NCBI GenBank assembly: GCA_013368315.1
Contig: JAACJM010000019.1
Span: forward strand, 248,001-312,000
From: Tetrapyrgos nigripes
Lineage: Eukaryota; Basidiomycota; Agaricomycetes; Agaricales; Campanellaceae
DNA: 64,000 bases
Direction of reading: 5' to 3'
The translations under genes and the position numbers were made by a program. A model generated the notes under the pieces. The model searched no databases. It had not been told where the DNA came from and saw nothing but the letters and a program-made list of their open reading frames with translations. Positions 23,238 through 34,331 of the stretch are shown here, in pieces. The first letter of the stretch is position 1, and every line of letters begins with the position of its first letter.

Positions 23238-24279
23238 CTAAAGCTCGTCAGAAGACGTAGCCTTGTGAGCGTTTTTAGCGGCGTCAAGTGCTTTCTGAAC
23301 AGAATCTGGGGAGGTTTCATCGTTCCAGTTATCGCCAGAGACCACAACAGTGTTGTTGCCAACGTCTGATCCCTTGAAGTTCAGATCGTCAAGGTTCAAC
23401 GAGCCGTCATCGTTTAGAATGTTCTTGGTGAGGCTGGAAACTTTCTCGTCAAATCCGACCTGCTTGACGGTCTTACGCTGGACGTCCTCTTGGAAGGCAA
23501 TGAGGCCGGACTTTAACTGTACAAAGTGGATATCAGAAAGGGAAGGAAGGTTATGTAGGGGACTACCGACCTGCTCGACCACGATGGTCTGGGTTTCGAC
23601 CTCACAGACGAGTTCGGTAACGATTCTAAAATCATAAGCGTTAGAGTGCTATACTGTCATGCATATGGGCACACCACCCACCTCTTTGCCATTTCCTGAA
23701 GGATAACAAGTTTCTGCTGAATGATTTCGATTCTCTGTTCTTGGCAAACGGTCTGCTGCTCTTTTATAACAACGACCTGAGCATTCTTGGATCCGTCCAT
23801 GTTGCCTTGTCCGTAAAAGTCATCGAAACCCTTCATCGACTGCAATCCTCCGTAGTCGTTCAAGGAAGTGTTGTTGTTGTTGTTGTTGTTGTTGTTGTCA
23901 TTGTTGTTGTCCTTGTTGTCGTCCTGCTGGTTATCGCCGTTGTTGTCCTGCTGGTTATCGCCATTGTTGTCCTGCTTGCCGTCGTTGTTCTGGCTGTCGG
24001 TGCCATTCGAGGGAGCGGCGGGAGGGGCAGGAGGGGCAGGAGGATTCTTATTGTCGGTGCCGTTCGCGGGAGGAGCGGGAGGAGGGGGAGGCGCAGCAGT
24101 GTCATTACGAACATAGAGGTTCACCAAATCTCCGGCTTTCAGAGTCATATTAGATATTGAAAAAATTTCAAGCAAGGAAAGAACAATCACTTACTCAACG
24201 GTTCACGTTTAACCATAACAGGTGTAGCCGTAGCAAAGACAGCCAAGGAAAGAACGAAGACGGAACGAAGTTTAAACAT
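23238..24279 (-). CDS. Secreted Asn/Pro-rich low-complexity protein ending in SDEL
   Basis: No named family. The start MFKLRSVFVLSLAVFATATP is a clear signal peptide, followed by VMVKREP, a possible Lys-Arg processing site. After an intron (about 24133-24191) comes a Pro/Ala-rich segment (APPPPPAPPANGTDNKNPP) with NGT sequons, then Gln/Asn/Asp repeats of the type DNNGDNQQ and an Asn run coded by a GTT microsatellite at about 23866-23912 on the plus strand. The second half looks folded and helical: KNAQVVVIKEQQTVCQEQRI, EIIQQKLVILQEMAKR, a Cys-containing IVTELVCEVETQTIVVEQL, and KGSDVGNNTVVVSGDNWNDE. The last residues are KATSSDEL; DEL endings retain proteins in the ER (HDEL in most fungi), so SDEL may be a weak retrieval signal or chance. 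By inference an extracellular, cell-wall or ER-luminal protein. Confidence 0.75.
23866..23990. repeat. GTT microsatellite and tandem 24-mers inside the Asn-rich protein gene
   Basis: On the plus strand a run of GTT triplets at about 23866-23912 is followed by two near-identical 24 bp units (about 23928-23975, each beginning ctgctggttatcgcc). On the coding minus strand these give the Asn run and the DNNGDNQQ repeats. Such tracts change length easily between strains. Confidence 0.8.
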
Positions 24280-25557
24280 TTTGATAGAATGAATGAGCGA
24301 CTGAGACAACCATCAGATTCTAAATCCTAGAACAGTGGGCATCACATACGGCACAAGGATAGGAAGCCGACCTGGGCAAAAGGCTGAAAGAGAATGAACA
24401 AAGGTCAACGAAAAAAGATGGTAAGGGCAACCAGGCCAGGCAAGGAAAAAATGGAACTGGTCCGGGGAACGAAGGTTGGAGTTCACATCGACACCCGTGT
24501 AGTTTTTATACCTGGAGGCCAGAACGCATCGGGCTTATTAGTTGCATACCCATGGTGACAATAAGTAGTCACTGAAAGAATATAGGCAAATACATTCTGT
24601 ATGAGTAGGAGTGGCGTGGATTCAAAAAAGTAAATTGATCAAGCTAGAAAGGGAAGATTTTCAGTGCCAGCGTGACCTAAAAGTTTCTCATCACCTTAGC
24701 GACATCGATGTATTTAGGATGTATACCCAGTCTGTCGGGTTCGTCGCCCACGGCAGCTTTGAGATGCTTCTCGACACTTTGACAAGGGCTACTCACCGTG
24801 TTCAGGCGCAGCGAAGCCATCTAATGTATATGCGGCGGTGTGCCCAAAGCTAGGAACTAGCCTCGAGCTCTTCGACACAAATTACTCTTCGGTCGATTCG
24901 GAGACATCTGAATCAACAAAGTTTGTAAAAGGCTTGGCGTCAACCAACCCGAGATCAAAAGAACGCACCCACTGTTTCGGAGTCCTTGATGGAAGAGTAA
25001 AAATAACGTTGTTGGTATGATTATGATTCCATCCTGATCTAGATGAGCAGAGAGCATCGTAGCAATCAGTAAATTCAGAAGCGTTAAGTGCAGCACACCA
25101 CTAAGTCTGAGCATGCCCAAGGTGCGGAGAGTCTTTGGTTGCGCCATCAGTATCATGTGCTGGCAAGTCCTAGCCCCTAGGTCTGGTCGCCACATCAATA
25201 GAAACATATATGATATGTACATAGCAGTGATGATCCATGAATGGGGAACCGCGGTTTAGAAAGATACTGTCATGTTGCTGTCATGCAGTTTCCTTGCGAA
25301 AATCCTTTGAATCATGGAAGAAAGACATTAAAGGCCGATGATGGGGGCGGTCCTGATTTTGTGGGCAATGGGCTTCTCGGGGTCACCTGGGTTCAAGCTG
25401 GCTGACGAGGAGTGCATAAGTCGCTACCGTAGGCGACCGTCAAGCTTGATGTATGTGACTTATACCGCATATTGGGACGGGGACGTTATAGATTATGGCA
25501 GAAGAGGGTTAGAATTTCCCCTACCGAAGGTCCTAGCATAAGTACAACCATCAGAAG
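24280..25557. other. 1.3 kb gap upstream of the Asn-rich protein gene
   Basis: The part next to 24280 is promoter of the Asn-rich protein gene; the part next to 25557 is the 3' end of SCJ1. The middle holds one coding-like minus-strand exon (24882-25100, listed separately). Nothing else is recognised. Confidence 0.4.
24882..25100 (-). CDS. Possible coding exon of an unresolved or decayed gene
   Basis: On the minus strand a 219 nt open stretch begins just after an ACTTAG acceptor-like site and reads WCAALNASEFTDCYDALCSS, then HTNNVIFTLPSRTPKQWVRS and FDLGLVDAKPFTNFVDSDV before a TAA. Its composition looks coding. The same frame continues upstream past in-frame TAGs at 25101-25103 and about 25166 with more coding-like residues (AHDTDGATKDSPHLGHAQT), so this may be a pseudogene, or the stops may sit in introns I cannot place. 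A short ATG frame at 25328-25417 (MHSSSASLNPGDPEKPIAHK) could be a first exon. No family is recognised. Confidence 0.25.
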   Translation of the reverse strand, partial: WCAALNASEFTDCYDALCSSRSGWNHNHTNNVIFTLPSRTPKQWVRSFDLGLVDAKPFTNFVDSDVSESTEE

Positions 25558-27305
25558 CTACAATTCATCGTGTCCCGCTTCAGAAGGTCTGAATGCTTCT
25601 GTCAGTTCTGTTGCAAAGAAATTTTGGGTGAACAGGAATTATGGAACGAAGAGGTGGAAGCTTACTACGACGAGTCTGTGGTGATATGTCTAGGGGTAGG
25701 ACGACGTTATACTCGATGAAGAGATCACCGTGCAGATTCTCGTTCTCAGGCAACGGCATCCCTTCACCTTCGACTGTTTGGACAAAACCTTCGAGCAGAT
25801 CAGGTTACCAGACAGGAAGGGAAAGGTCTCCGTACATACCTGGTTGCGTTACACCTTTCCTGACCAGTCTGACAATATGACCATCCAGATGTGTAAGGTT
25901 TCTATCGAAACCCAGCAGTGCCTGCAAGTTTTAATGAGCCAATATAAACGTAAAGGTCTGAAGGGCTCTACCTCGTCTACACCAATGGTCTCACGCCAGT
26001 ACAAGCTGGACTCCTTCCTCCTCCAACCACCCTTGTTTCTTCTACTCCTCACTCTTAATATGACATCTCCTGCCTCCCAATCTGGACTCTCATCACCCTC
26101 TCCTTCAAATACCACCTCGTGTCCTTCTGGCATACCAGGCGTGATTTCTAGAGTATAGTGGGCTGTGTGATCCACAACTTTGTTGCCTTGACAGTGCGGG
26201 CACTTTCGGTGAATTGTCTTTCCTCGACCACCGCAGTCGTTGCACGTAACTTGACTTTGGGCAAACATTCCAGGGAAGATCTTGAGGCCACATCTCAGAC
26301 GCTGGCTGTGAAGTCGAACAGTGATACTCACCTGTTGTTTAACGACTTTCACACCAGAGCCTCCGCATCCAGAACATGTGTGGATGTCGCCATCGGACGC
26401 GGCTCCTGAACCTCTACAGTGATCGCAAAGTATACGCTTCTTGATCATGAACTATGGATAGAGAGTGAGCTGGAAGTTTTGTGTAGGCGCGACATCAACT
26501 CACGTCTATGCTTCCTCCTTTGTACCTGTTAGACATTTCTTCAGCACGAAACCATATATAGGACGGTTCATAGTATACGCACATATCCGCCAATTCTACT
26601 TCAAATTCTGTCAGAGACGTGGGCCCACGACGAACTTGGTCTCGCGCAGCGACTGTTGAACCAAAGGTCGGTAAAGTCATCCAAGAAATAAAAGGACATA
26701 CGCACAACCACCACCAAAGAAATTGGAGAAGATGTCGAACGGGTTCCCTTGGTGTTGCCCTCCTTCATGAGCTTTCAAACCCTCCTGATGAATATATGAG
26801 CAGTTAAGCTGGGAATTGTGGCACCATGTACGAACCTCTCCATGGCGGTCGTAGATGTCACGTTTCTAGCGTAAAAAATGAGTAATGGTTACAAGACACG
26901 ATAAAAGAATGCGTACAGTCGCGTCCGACAAGACCTCATATGCTACGCAACCGCTAGATGCGTCCTGACAATCATCGGCCAGTATACAAGTAGAAACATA
27001 CCATAGGCAATCTCGACAAACTTCTCTTCCGCTCCTTGATCCTTGTTTTTGTCAGGACTAAAAACGTCACTGAGTACCTCCTAGATTTCAGAGGATTGAT
27101 GACGCACTGATATTTCCTGCTAAGTTTTTTGTATGCATGCCTAATGTCTTTCTCGGAAGCGGACTTGTGCACTACATAAGTAGATTGTGAGTGAGCAAGT
27201 ATCCGGGAGACGCGAAGTATACTTGCAGTCCAAGACTTTGTAGAGGTCGGCGGCAACAGCAAAGCTGGCAAAGAAAGCAATAAGGAGCGTGTATGTGATT
27301 AACAT
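25558..27305 (-). CDS. SCJ1: ER-luminal DnaJ co-chaperone with HDEL signal
   Basis: A type I Hsp40 that stimulates the ER Hsp70 Kar2/BiP in folding and degradation of secretory proteins. MLITYTLLIAFFASFAVAAD is a signal peptide. The J domain follows (LYKVLDC, then ASEKDIRHAYKKLSRKY); the HPD tripeptide is rebuilt across an intron at about 27057-27103, where CA joins T to make His-Pro-Asp. After a Gly/Phe region (GNPFDIFSNFFGGG) come the four zinc-finger repeats CDHCRGSG, CSGCGGSG, CNDCGGRG and CPHCQGNK, then the C-terminal substrate domain (YTLEITPGMPEGHEVVFEGE). Splicing 25608-25665 gives the end SPQTRRKLTEAF then RPSEAGHDEL, a canonical HDEL retrieval signal. Signal peptide plus HDEL place it in the ER lumen. 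About 400 residues. Confidence 0.93.
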
Positions 27306-27746
27306 GGTGGAACGGGTAGAGTTCAAGGAGAAGAAAACATCAAAAGTATTCGTCCTGGCTGGGACACGTAGCCCGAATCCTCTCAAAGATCTCGTGACTC
27401 AGGGGCCACAGTGTCTCACGGTATCCAAATCCCGACGTTCCGACGTTCGGAATCGGATGGGTCGCATCAGGTCGCATCTCGCCGCCAAAGCTAATACTGT
27501 GCACACAGCAAACCAAAGGGTGGTACAATACTTTGAACGGGCATAGACACCCAGTGTGCGACAGACAAAAGAGCAGCGGCTCAGCGCTGACTAAGCCATC
27601 GAGCGCTCTGTGCCCCTTCAGCGGCTGCGCTTGACGTTATTTTTCCCAGATCTTTATACTCGTTCTCTCTGTTCCTCTCACAACGAGCCCTTAGTTGATT
27701 TGGATGTCTTTCTAGTTTTCTGGAACGGAAAATTCTCGACTCAAAC
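27306..27746. promoter_or_regulatory. Divergent promoter region SCJ1 / aspartic-peptidase homologue
   Basis: 440 bp between two start codons on opposite strands. It holds small direct repeats (tccgacgt / tccgacgttcgg near 27432-27452 and ggtcgcatc twice near 27462-27480). No ORF has coding character. I would not assign factor sites without comparison. Confidence 0.4.
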
Positions 27747-29973
27747 ATGGGGTTGCGCAGTCTGCTTTTCTTGTCTCTTTTTATTCTGGATGTTTTGGCA
27801 AGGACAGGACCCATGAACCTTCCTCGTCGTTCCGGGAAGAATTCTGGGAAGAATCTGACAGAGTTGACGGCCCTTGCAAGTGAAGCGGCTTACATCAACC
27901 CAGTGACCATGGCAAGCGATGGGCAGTGAGTGTTACCGTTGTTGGAATTGTTCAAGTGCTCAGCGCCCTTTTCAGGTCCTATTATGTGGTCATACAGACA
28001 GGCGTAATCAATTTCCGTTTATCGTTGGATACTGCATCTTCAGATACCTGGATAACTTCTTCGCTTTGCTCGACTCCCCAATGTGAAGCTGTTCCGAGGT
28101 ATCCTGTCGCCTATCAAAGTCCGACGTTCGAGTCAGTCAACGGGAACACCAGCGAATTTCACGCGAGTTACGCTGATGGAACAGGTGAATATTGCAGCTT
28201 GTGTCTACATTGGATGTGTAGTGCTCACGTATCCTCTCCAGCTGTGTCTGGTTTCGTCGCAAAAGAATCATTTCATTTCTCCAATTTAACTGTTCCGGAA
28301 CATGTATTTGGTGAGCTTCATCCTCATTTACTTTTTCATGTCTGATCATCTGGATCCAGCATTCATCACTGATTCAAACGTCACCATGATTGATGAAGTT
28401 AGCGGTATCATGGGCCTTGGCTTTCCGAGGATATCCACTATCAACGGGACCGCTACCAATTGTATGCTCTCTCAGATAGCACCTTTTCTGAGCTCATCTT
28501 CTCTCATCAGCTACGCCTCTATTTCCTGGTTTGGCACAGCGCGCACAACTCAGCTATCCTCTCTTCGGTCTACATCTTACCCGTGACGACACAGGCAGCC
28601 TTACGTTTGGTGAGATTAGCACCCTCAAACTCATAGAATTACAATCTCTGACCGAAGCTTAGGTGCAATCGACTCTTCTGTCGTCACCGATGTCAGCAAA
28701 ATTGTTTGGAATGAGGTGGTAGAATTCCCACCTTTTGACAACGAAAAGGATGGTCCAAGTTATTATCAGTGGGCTGTACCTCTAGAGGGGATATCAGTAC
28801 GTTTCAGTAGTATTACTCTGCAAATCCTGAAACTGACTGGAATACAGGTGAATGCCCAACCGGTAACCCTTTCGCCTTCCTATCCAGATATAACCGAGGA
28901 CACACCGATTGCGATGTTTGATGTGTAGGCATCATCTTGACTTCTGAACCTCCTCTAGGCTGACACGGGCATAGCGGAACACCTGGTATTTACGGACCTT
29001 GGACGGACGTTAGTTGTCTTACTGTTGTTTCGTTCCAGCGATCTGAGTTATGGTTAGGTATCTAAAATCTTCGCCTCCATTAATGGCGCCCGTCTGGTAG
29101 ACTCAAGCGGTCAATGGGCTATCCCATGCGACACTCTCACCAATATCACCTTTATCATTGGGTACGGAGATGTCTATTACTAGAGCGAAAACTAGCTGCT
29201 GATAATCTATCCAGTAAACGAAATTTCACTTTGACGCCTTTGGACTATATGATTGGCCCAGCCTCTGGAAATCCGGAAATCTGTTTATCTTGGCCTAGAG
29301 CCGTAACTCCTAGTCCAGATGGAATCGACTGGCAGCTTGGTATGAGCAGTTGGGTGTGGCTTGGGCTTTTACTAAAATTCACTTGCTTTAGGCTCTCCGT
29401 TCTTACGGACCGTTTATTCTGTATTCAGGTGCGTTTTTCTTCTATCTGTGAAAGGGCATGCTTTAAATGGTATTTCTTCTCAGTCTGGGAATTGATGACA
29501 AGGAACCTCCTATGGTTGGACTCTATCCTCTTCCAAGAAACGTCTCGGAATCCACGGAACCAATCTCATCCTTCTTGTCTTCAATATCCGCCACTGTCGA
29601 GACTACACTACCCAACTCTCTTCTTGGTACTCCATCGGTAACACCGCCTCCTTATGGCTTCAATGCATCCGTCACCGCCCCGACAGGAGGCGTCGTCTCT
29701 ACCGGGCTGGCCAATAACACGTATAGTCCCATTTTTGGTGCTGATACCACAAATTTATCTGCTATACCCCTAATTACCCCATCTCCTACTGTTGAAACTT
29801 TGACCACCACGGACTCTGCTGGATCTGTGAGTACATCCACGTTCACTCATGCCCTCGCATCTGTAGTTCTTGGTGTTCCACCTGGCTGGAATGGCGCTCT
29901 TTCCTCCACACACATCCCTATGACCACGTTGATGCTACCCATCGTTCTCTACGTCATGAAGGACTTCATATGA
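27747..29973 (+). CDS. Membrane-anchored A1-family aspartic-peptidase homologue with altered active-site triads
   Basis: MGLRSLLFLSLFILDVLART is a signal peptide, followed by a short prosegment. The first catalytic motif is DTASSDTWI, with Ala where peptidases have Gly. Family landmarks follow: YADGT, VSGFVAKESFHFSNLTVPEH and DEVSGIMGLGFPRISTING. The second motif, from the join that best preserves the family reading (donor near 28927, acceptor near 28974), is AMFDVGTPGIYGPWTD, with DVG in place of DTG/DSG. Then come SKIFASINGARLVDSSGQWA, NFTLTPLDYMIGPASGNPEI and SWPRAVTPSPDGIDWQLG. A Ser/Thr-rich stalk and hydrophobic tail (PMTTLMLPIVLYVMKDFI) suggest a GPI or membrane anchor. Both catalytic Asp residues remain but both triads are altered, so activity is uncertain. 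To my knowledge similar DTA/DVG proteins are widespread in agaricomycetes. Many N-glycosylation sequons are present. Confidence 0.85.
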
Positions 29974-30232
29974 TGACTATTTATTCTTATCAAATTCTTA
30001 CATTACTTTTTCAATGACTCTGTCGTACTGCTGTGTTAGTATATCCATGGACCTCTTCATACGGAACACAGTTACCTTCACTTGTTGAGCATTCGCCATC
30101 TCACAGTACATAGCAATGAAAAAGAAACGGTTCCAAGCTTCGAAGTGGCAAGTGTGTAACGCATTCCTTGCCACGCTCACGTGCAAGGCGCGTCGAACCG
30201 GCTTTGGTCCTCACTTTTATTCTTACACTTCC

Positions 30233-33200
30233 ATGGCCACTGGTCCCAAGAACAATCTCAATGACATCCTTAAACGCCGAGCAACTAACCCATCGCTAGC
30301 ACAGTCAAGCTCCGCTCCTGTACCAAGCAAGGTATCGGTGGATTCCCCTAGTCATGCTTCCTGATTTCTCATTTCTTCACAGGCTTCGAAATTTAAGCCA
30401 TCTAATGGTGCTGCATCATCTTCCTCTCTCAATCTTAGCTCTTCGCGTGTGTATAGATGCTCAATATTAAAGAACATGCTGACATATGGTCTCCAGTTCG
30501 TAGAATCCCAACGTTCTCAACGCCCGGGTTTGGAAAAGTGAAACCCAATGCGAGTGCGACTCCCGACCGTTCCTTCGCGTCTAGTCCTTCGAAAGATCCC
30601 GTGGATATCATAGACCTCTCATCCGACTCTATCACTGTCAGCCCGGGGACCAAGCGTACCTGCGACAGCGCCAGTCTGACAGAATCCCAGTCTTCGACCA
30701 AGAGGTCAAAATACGATCCTGTGGAGAAGGAGAATTATCTGATCAATAGCTCACCGTCAATGGATAAAGGCAAAGGGAAAGTTATCATTTCCAAAGTCAA
30801 GGATAGCCTTCATATTGGCTCTAGTAGTCGCGGTGATAAGGATGGGAAAGGATCTCGTGCGGCAAAGGACATGATAGCGATGAAGCAGGACGATGTCGTG
30901 GAAATATTGGACGATGACAATGATCACGATGATTGGCTAGCCAAGGCGACAAAGACCACCAAAGTGGTTCACCCCAATCCCTACGTTCAGTTGGATATCG
31001 ACTTTCCTTTGTCACCCGCCAAGAAATCTCCTTCCGTTCCCGAGAAACTTGATCCAGACCTCCTCAAGGTATGTCTACCCTCACATTTGGTTCTCTTCTC
31101 CAACTCACCTCTACTCAGCGGCCATTATCGGAGCTGGAAGAGTTCCTCTCATTCAACCGTAGGCTCCTGCAAAATTTTGAACAATTTCTCGCCGAGAGCA
31201 TTTTTATCGACAAACCATTGGCAGACGAGATAAAGTATGCGTTTCTGATGACATCTTGTATGCCTTTTCTGATGGCACCACTGTAGGTCCAAACTCGAGG
31301 GTAGAATCAAGTCCATTGAAACAGTGGTACAAACGAGAAAGTCTGCAGATGCAACCACAACGTCTCCATATTTTTCGTCGACTGCCTCTACTCTCCTCGC
31401 CTCTGTGGCGTCCACGAGTGCAGGTCCATCTTCCGTCGCGTTACCTTCCAGCGATTCAACACCTGTCCTAATGGAAGATGCGACATTTGATGATACTGCT
31501 AGCACAAACAGTGACGAGGCGCTATGGGACAATTTCGAAGATATGGATCTGCCTATGGATTTCGATATTGAGGGTCCTTCCCCTTCAATACCACCGGTCC
31601 TAGATGACAAGTTTGTGGACCACGAATACTACCCCGAAATCATGGACAACTTGAAGATGGTTTTCCGTCTGCAGTCATTTAGGCCGAACCAACTGGAATC
31701 TATCATTGCCACACTATCTGGGCGCGACGTTTTTGTGCTCATGCCCACAGGCGGTGGTAAAAGCTTGTGTTACCAGTTACCCGCTGTCTGCAAAGCAGGT
31801 TCTACGAAAGGCATCACTGTCGTGATTTCACCACTCCTGTCTCTAATGACGAATCAAGTCAATTCCTTGAAGGAAAAGAAGGTCGACGTAGTCCTTTGGA
31901 ACTCGGAGAGCACCGACGTCCCTGAGATCATAGCACGGCTTCGAGGGTACACCAAGCCTAGCCTATTGTACGTCTCGCCGGAGAAAATCAAAGAAAGCGG
32001 TTCTCTTCGAAATATCCTCGCCGATTTATACCACTCTGGTCAACTAGCACGATTCGTGATTGATGAGGCTCATTGTATTTCGACCTGGGGGCAAGATTTT
32101 CGTGAAGCGGTGAGTATTTCATAGCTTCAAGTCGTGTTCTCATTGTCTGACTCCCGACAGTACCAATGCCTTGACAGTCTCCGAGACGATTACCCTGATG
32201 TTCCTATCATGGCCTTGACAGCCACTGCCAACGATGTCATGGTCAAGGACATCCTTCACCGACTCAAACTTCGGAATCCTGCTCAGTTTATCCAATCTTT
32301 CAACCGGTCCAACCTAAAGTACACCATCCTCGATAAGAAAAAGGTTGTTGACGATATCTATGCCTTTATCTCTTCAAAACATCGCAACGCAACCGGTGTC
32401 ATATATTGTCTGGGAAGGGACAAGTGCGAGAAAGTCGCGAAGCAGCTTCGTGACAAGGGTCTTTCCGCAAGACATTTTCATGCTGGGATGCCACCCGATG
32501 AGAAAGCTCAAGTGCTGGGGGATTGGGAAGCAGATCGGGTGCGGATTGTAGTCGCAACGGTCAGATATGGTTTTCTTCCTGTGCTCTGTTTCATGCGTGC
32601 TGATCCGGGGGCAATTGTAGGTGGCGTTTGGTATGGGTATTGACAAACCTGACGGTGAGTTTGTAGCTGTTTTTAGCGTTCATAACCTAAAGTCGTTCCT
32701 TAAAAAGTTCGTTTCGTGATTCATCACGATCTTCCTAAATCGTTGGATGGGTGAGTCCGCTTTCTATTTCTTGTTTCTTGATGACGAACTAAAACGCATG
32801 CAATCAGGTATTATCAAGAGACAGGTCGGTCAAATTTCCTAATGGATGCTATTATGCCACTAAAGGTTTCATAGGTCGAGCAGGGCGAGATGGCCTCCTA
32901 GCAGATTGCGTACTATGTGAGTGGTGGAAAACAAAACCTCATCACCATATCCTGACCTCTGTCTTAGATTATTCCTATCGTGATTACAAGGCCATCGTCA
33001 AGATGATCAACAATCCAAGCAACAACGAAAAAGTGGACCAGGACTCGATTCGACGACAAGAAACACAGGCCCGCATCGTCGTAGAGTACTGTCTCAATCA
33101 GTCTGACTGCCGGAGAGTTCAGCTTCTTCATTTCTTTGGCGAAAAGTTTGATCCACGTCACTGTGGTCGAAACTGCGACAATTGTTCATATCAAGGTGAG

Positions 33201-33689
33201 GTTGAGCAGATGGACGTGACGAAGGAAGCGAAGAACATTGTCCTCCTTGTCAAGTATTTCCAGGATCACAACAAACAGGTCACCCTAGATCACTGTCGTG
33301 CGGTATTCAAAGGCGCAGACACGTCCGCTATCAGATCGAAGGGACACCAGCATGTACCACTATATGGGAAAGGTTCACACCTGTCTAACGAATTACTCGA
33401 GCAACTGTTCAAGCGTCTTTGCCTTGAAGGCGCTACCGATGAAGTGTCGGTAATCGGACGCAACGGTTGGCATAACTACTACTTCCAAGTGAGTCCACAG
33501 TTCCTACTTTGCTATTGTTGACGCTTCATGCCCGTGTAGCTGGGACCGAGAGCCAACGACTTTCTGGCTGGAAAAGGAAAGGCAGTAGAGCTCAACTATC
33601 GGCCGAAGAAGGCGTCCGCATCGACGAAGGCTGCTCCCCGACTACGTAATGGAAGGATGGTTTCCAAGGCTAAGAAAGATACTTTTTAA
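30233..33689 (+). CDS. SGS1: RecQ-family ATP-dependent DNA helicase (Sgs1/BLM type)
   Basis: A 3'-5' helicase acting in homologous recombination and replication-fork repair in the nucleus. MATGPKNNLNDILKRRATN opens a long disordered N-terminus with IDLSSD-like acidic patches (possible SUMO-interacting motifs). The helicase core has FRPNQLESIIATLSGRD, Walker A MPTGGGKSLCYQLPAV, the DEAH box VIDEAHCISTWGQDFREA, MALTATAND, SFNRSNLKYTI, GVIYCLGRDKCEKVAKQL, and after short introns VAFGMGIDKPD and ETGRAGRDGLLADC. The RecQ zinc site is present (FDPRHCGRNCDNCSYQG with an upstream Cys), then a winged-helix region (GAGKGKAV-like tail). The protein ends RNGRMVSKAKKDTF, only about 50 residues after the RQC domain, so no HRDC domain is seen. 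About 940 residues. A RECQL-like assignment is possible, but the long N-terminus favours the Sgs1/BLM side. Confidence 0.9.
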
Positions 33690-34331
33690 TTCCTGACTTG
33701 TATTCGGCATTGTACATACCCGCTACAGAATCATGCATGATCTCATATTGGAGAACATTTGTGCCATTGCGATGGTGGAATATATCATAGTCCAAGGATT
33801 ATCCGTGAATATCGCCCATGACGAATGAATAAAAACCTGTCGTAGGCTGTGTCGGTACGGTCTCGGTACCTGCCCGTTACTGTCCAAGTCAGACTGGAAC
33901 ACTTGAGGTTATATAGACCAACGACGGCCGTAGGTGCTTGCTCAAGAGAATAGGTTGAGCGCTGATCTGACACTATCCCGTTATCACTAGCAGCGATATG
34001 GATGACTATCCTGGACCGGACATGGGTCTCGACTCGCTCAGGTGATCACGGCGCGTTGGGAAAGACATCTACATCGACGTGCTCTACTCGTGTCTTTTTG
34101 CCTCAATGTCGGACAAGGTGATTGTGCTACGTTTAGTGTACATTCCAGGTGTAGATTCTGGGTCAAAAAAGACTTTGAGCAGCCTAGTACTGCGTCGGTC
34201 GACAGGCGCTTATCGTGAGAGAATTGATTCTTTTTTTTGAGTGACTTTTGGGGTGGGGTCACTAAAAAGTTGGGGAGACTCCATATAAAGAGGTGGGTCT
34301 TTTTCTCGCTTCCAAGTTGTTCTGTTTCGTC
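33690..34331. promoter_or_regulatory. Upstream region of OLE1
   Basis: 640 bp between the RecQ stop and the desaturase start, both on the plus strand. It has no coding signal. A T-run (34230-34238) and a TATA-like catataaag (34281-34289), about 45 bp before the start codon, are plausible core-promoter elements. The 5' leader just before the ATG is pyrimidine-rich. Confidence 0.45.

Noticed and set aside
23741..24160. Plus-strand Val/Leu-rich frame that looks like membrane helices
   Set aside because: It is the complement of the Asn-rich microsatellite; the minus-strand reading has a signal peptide and supported introns.
31149..31610. Long minus-strand frame antisense to the RecQ gene
   Set aside because: It is a mirror of the Ser/Asp-rich helicase N-terminus and has no family features.
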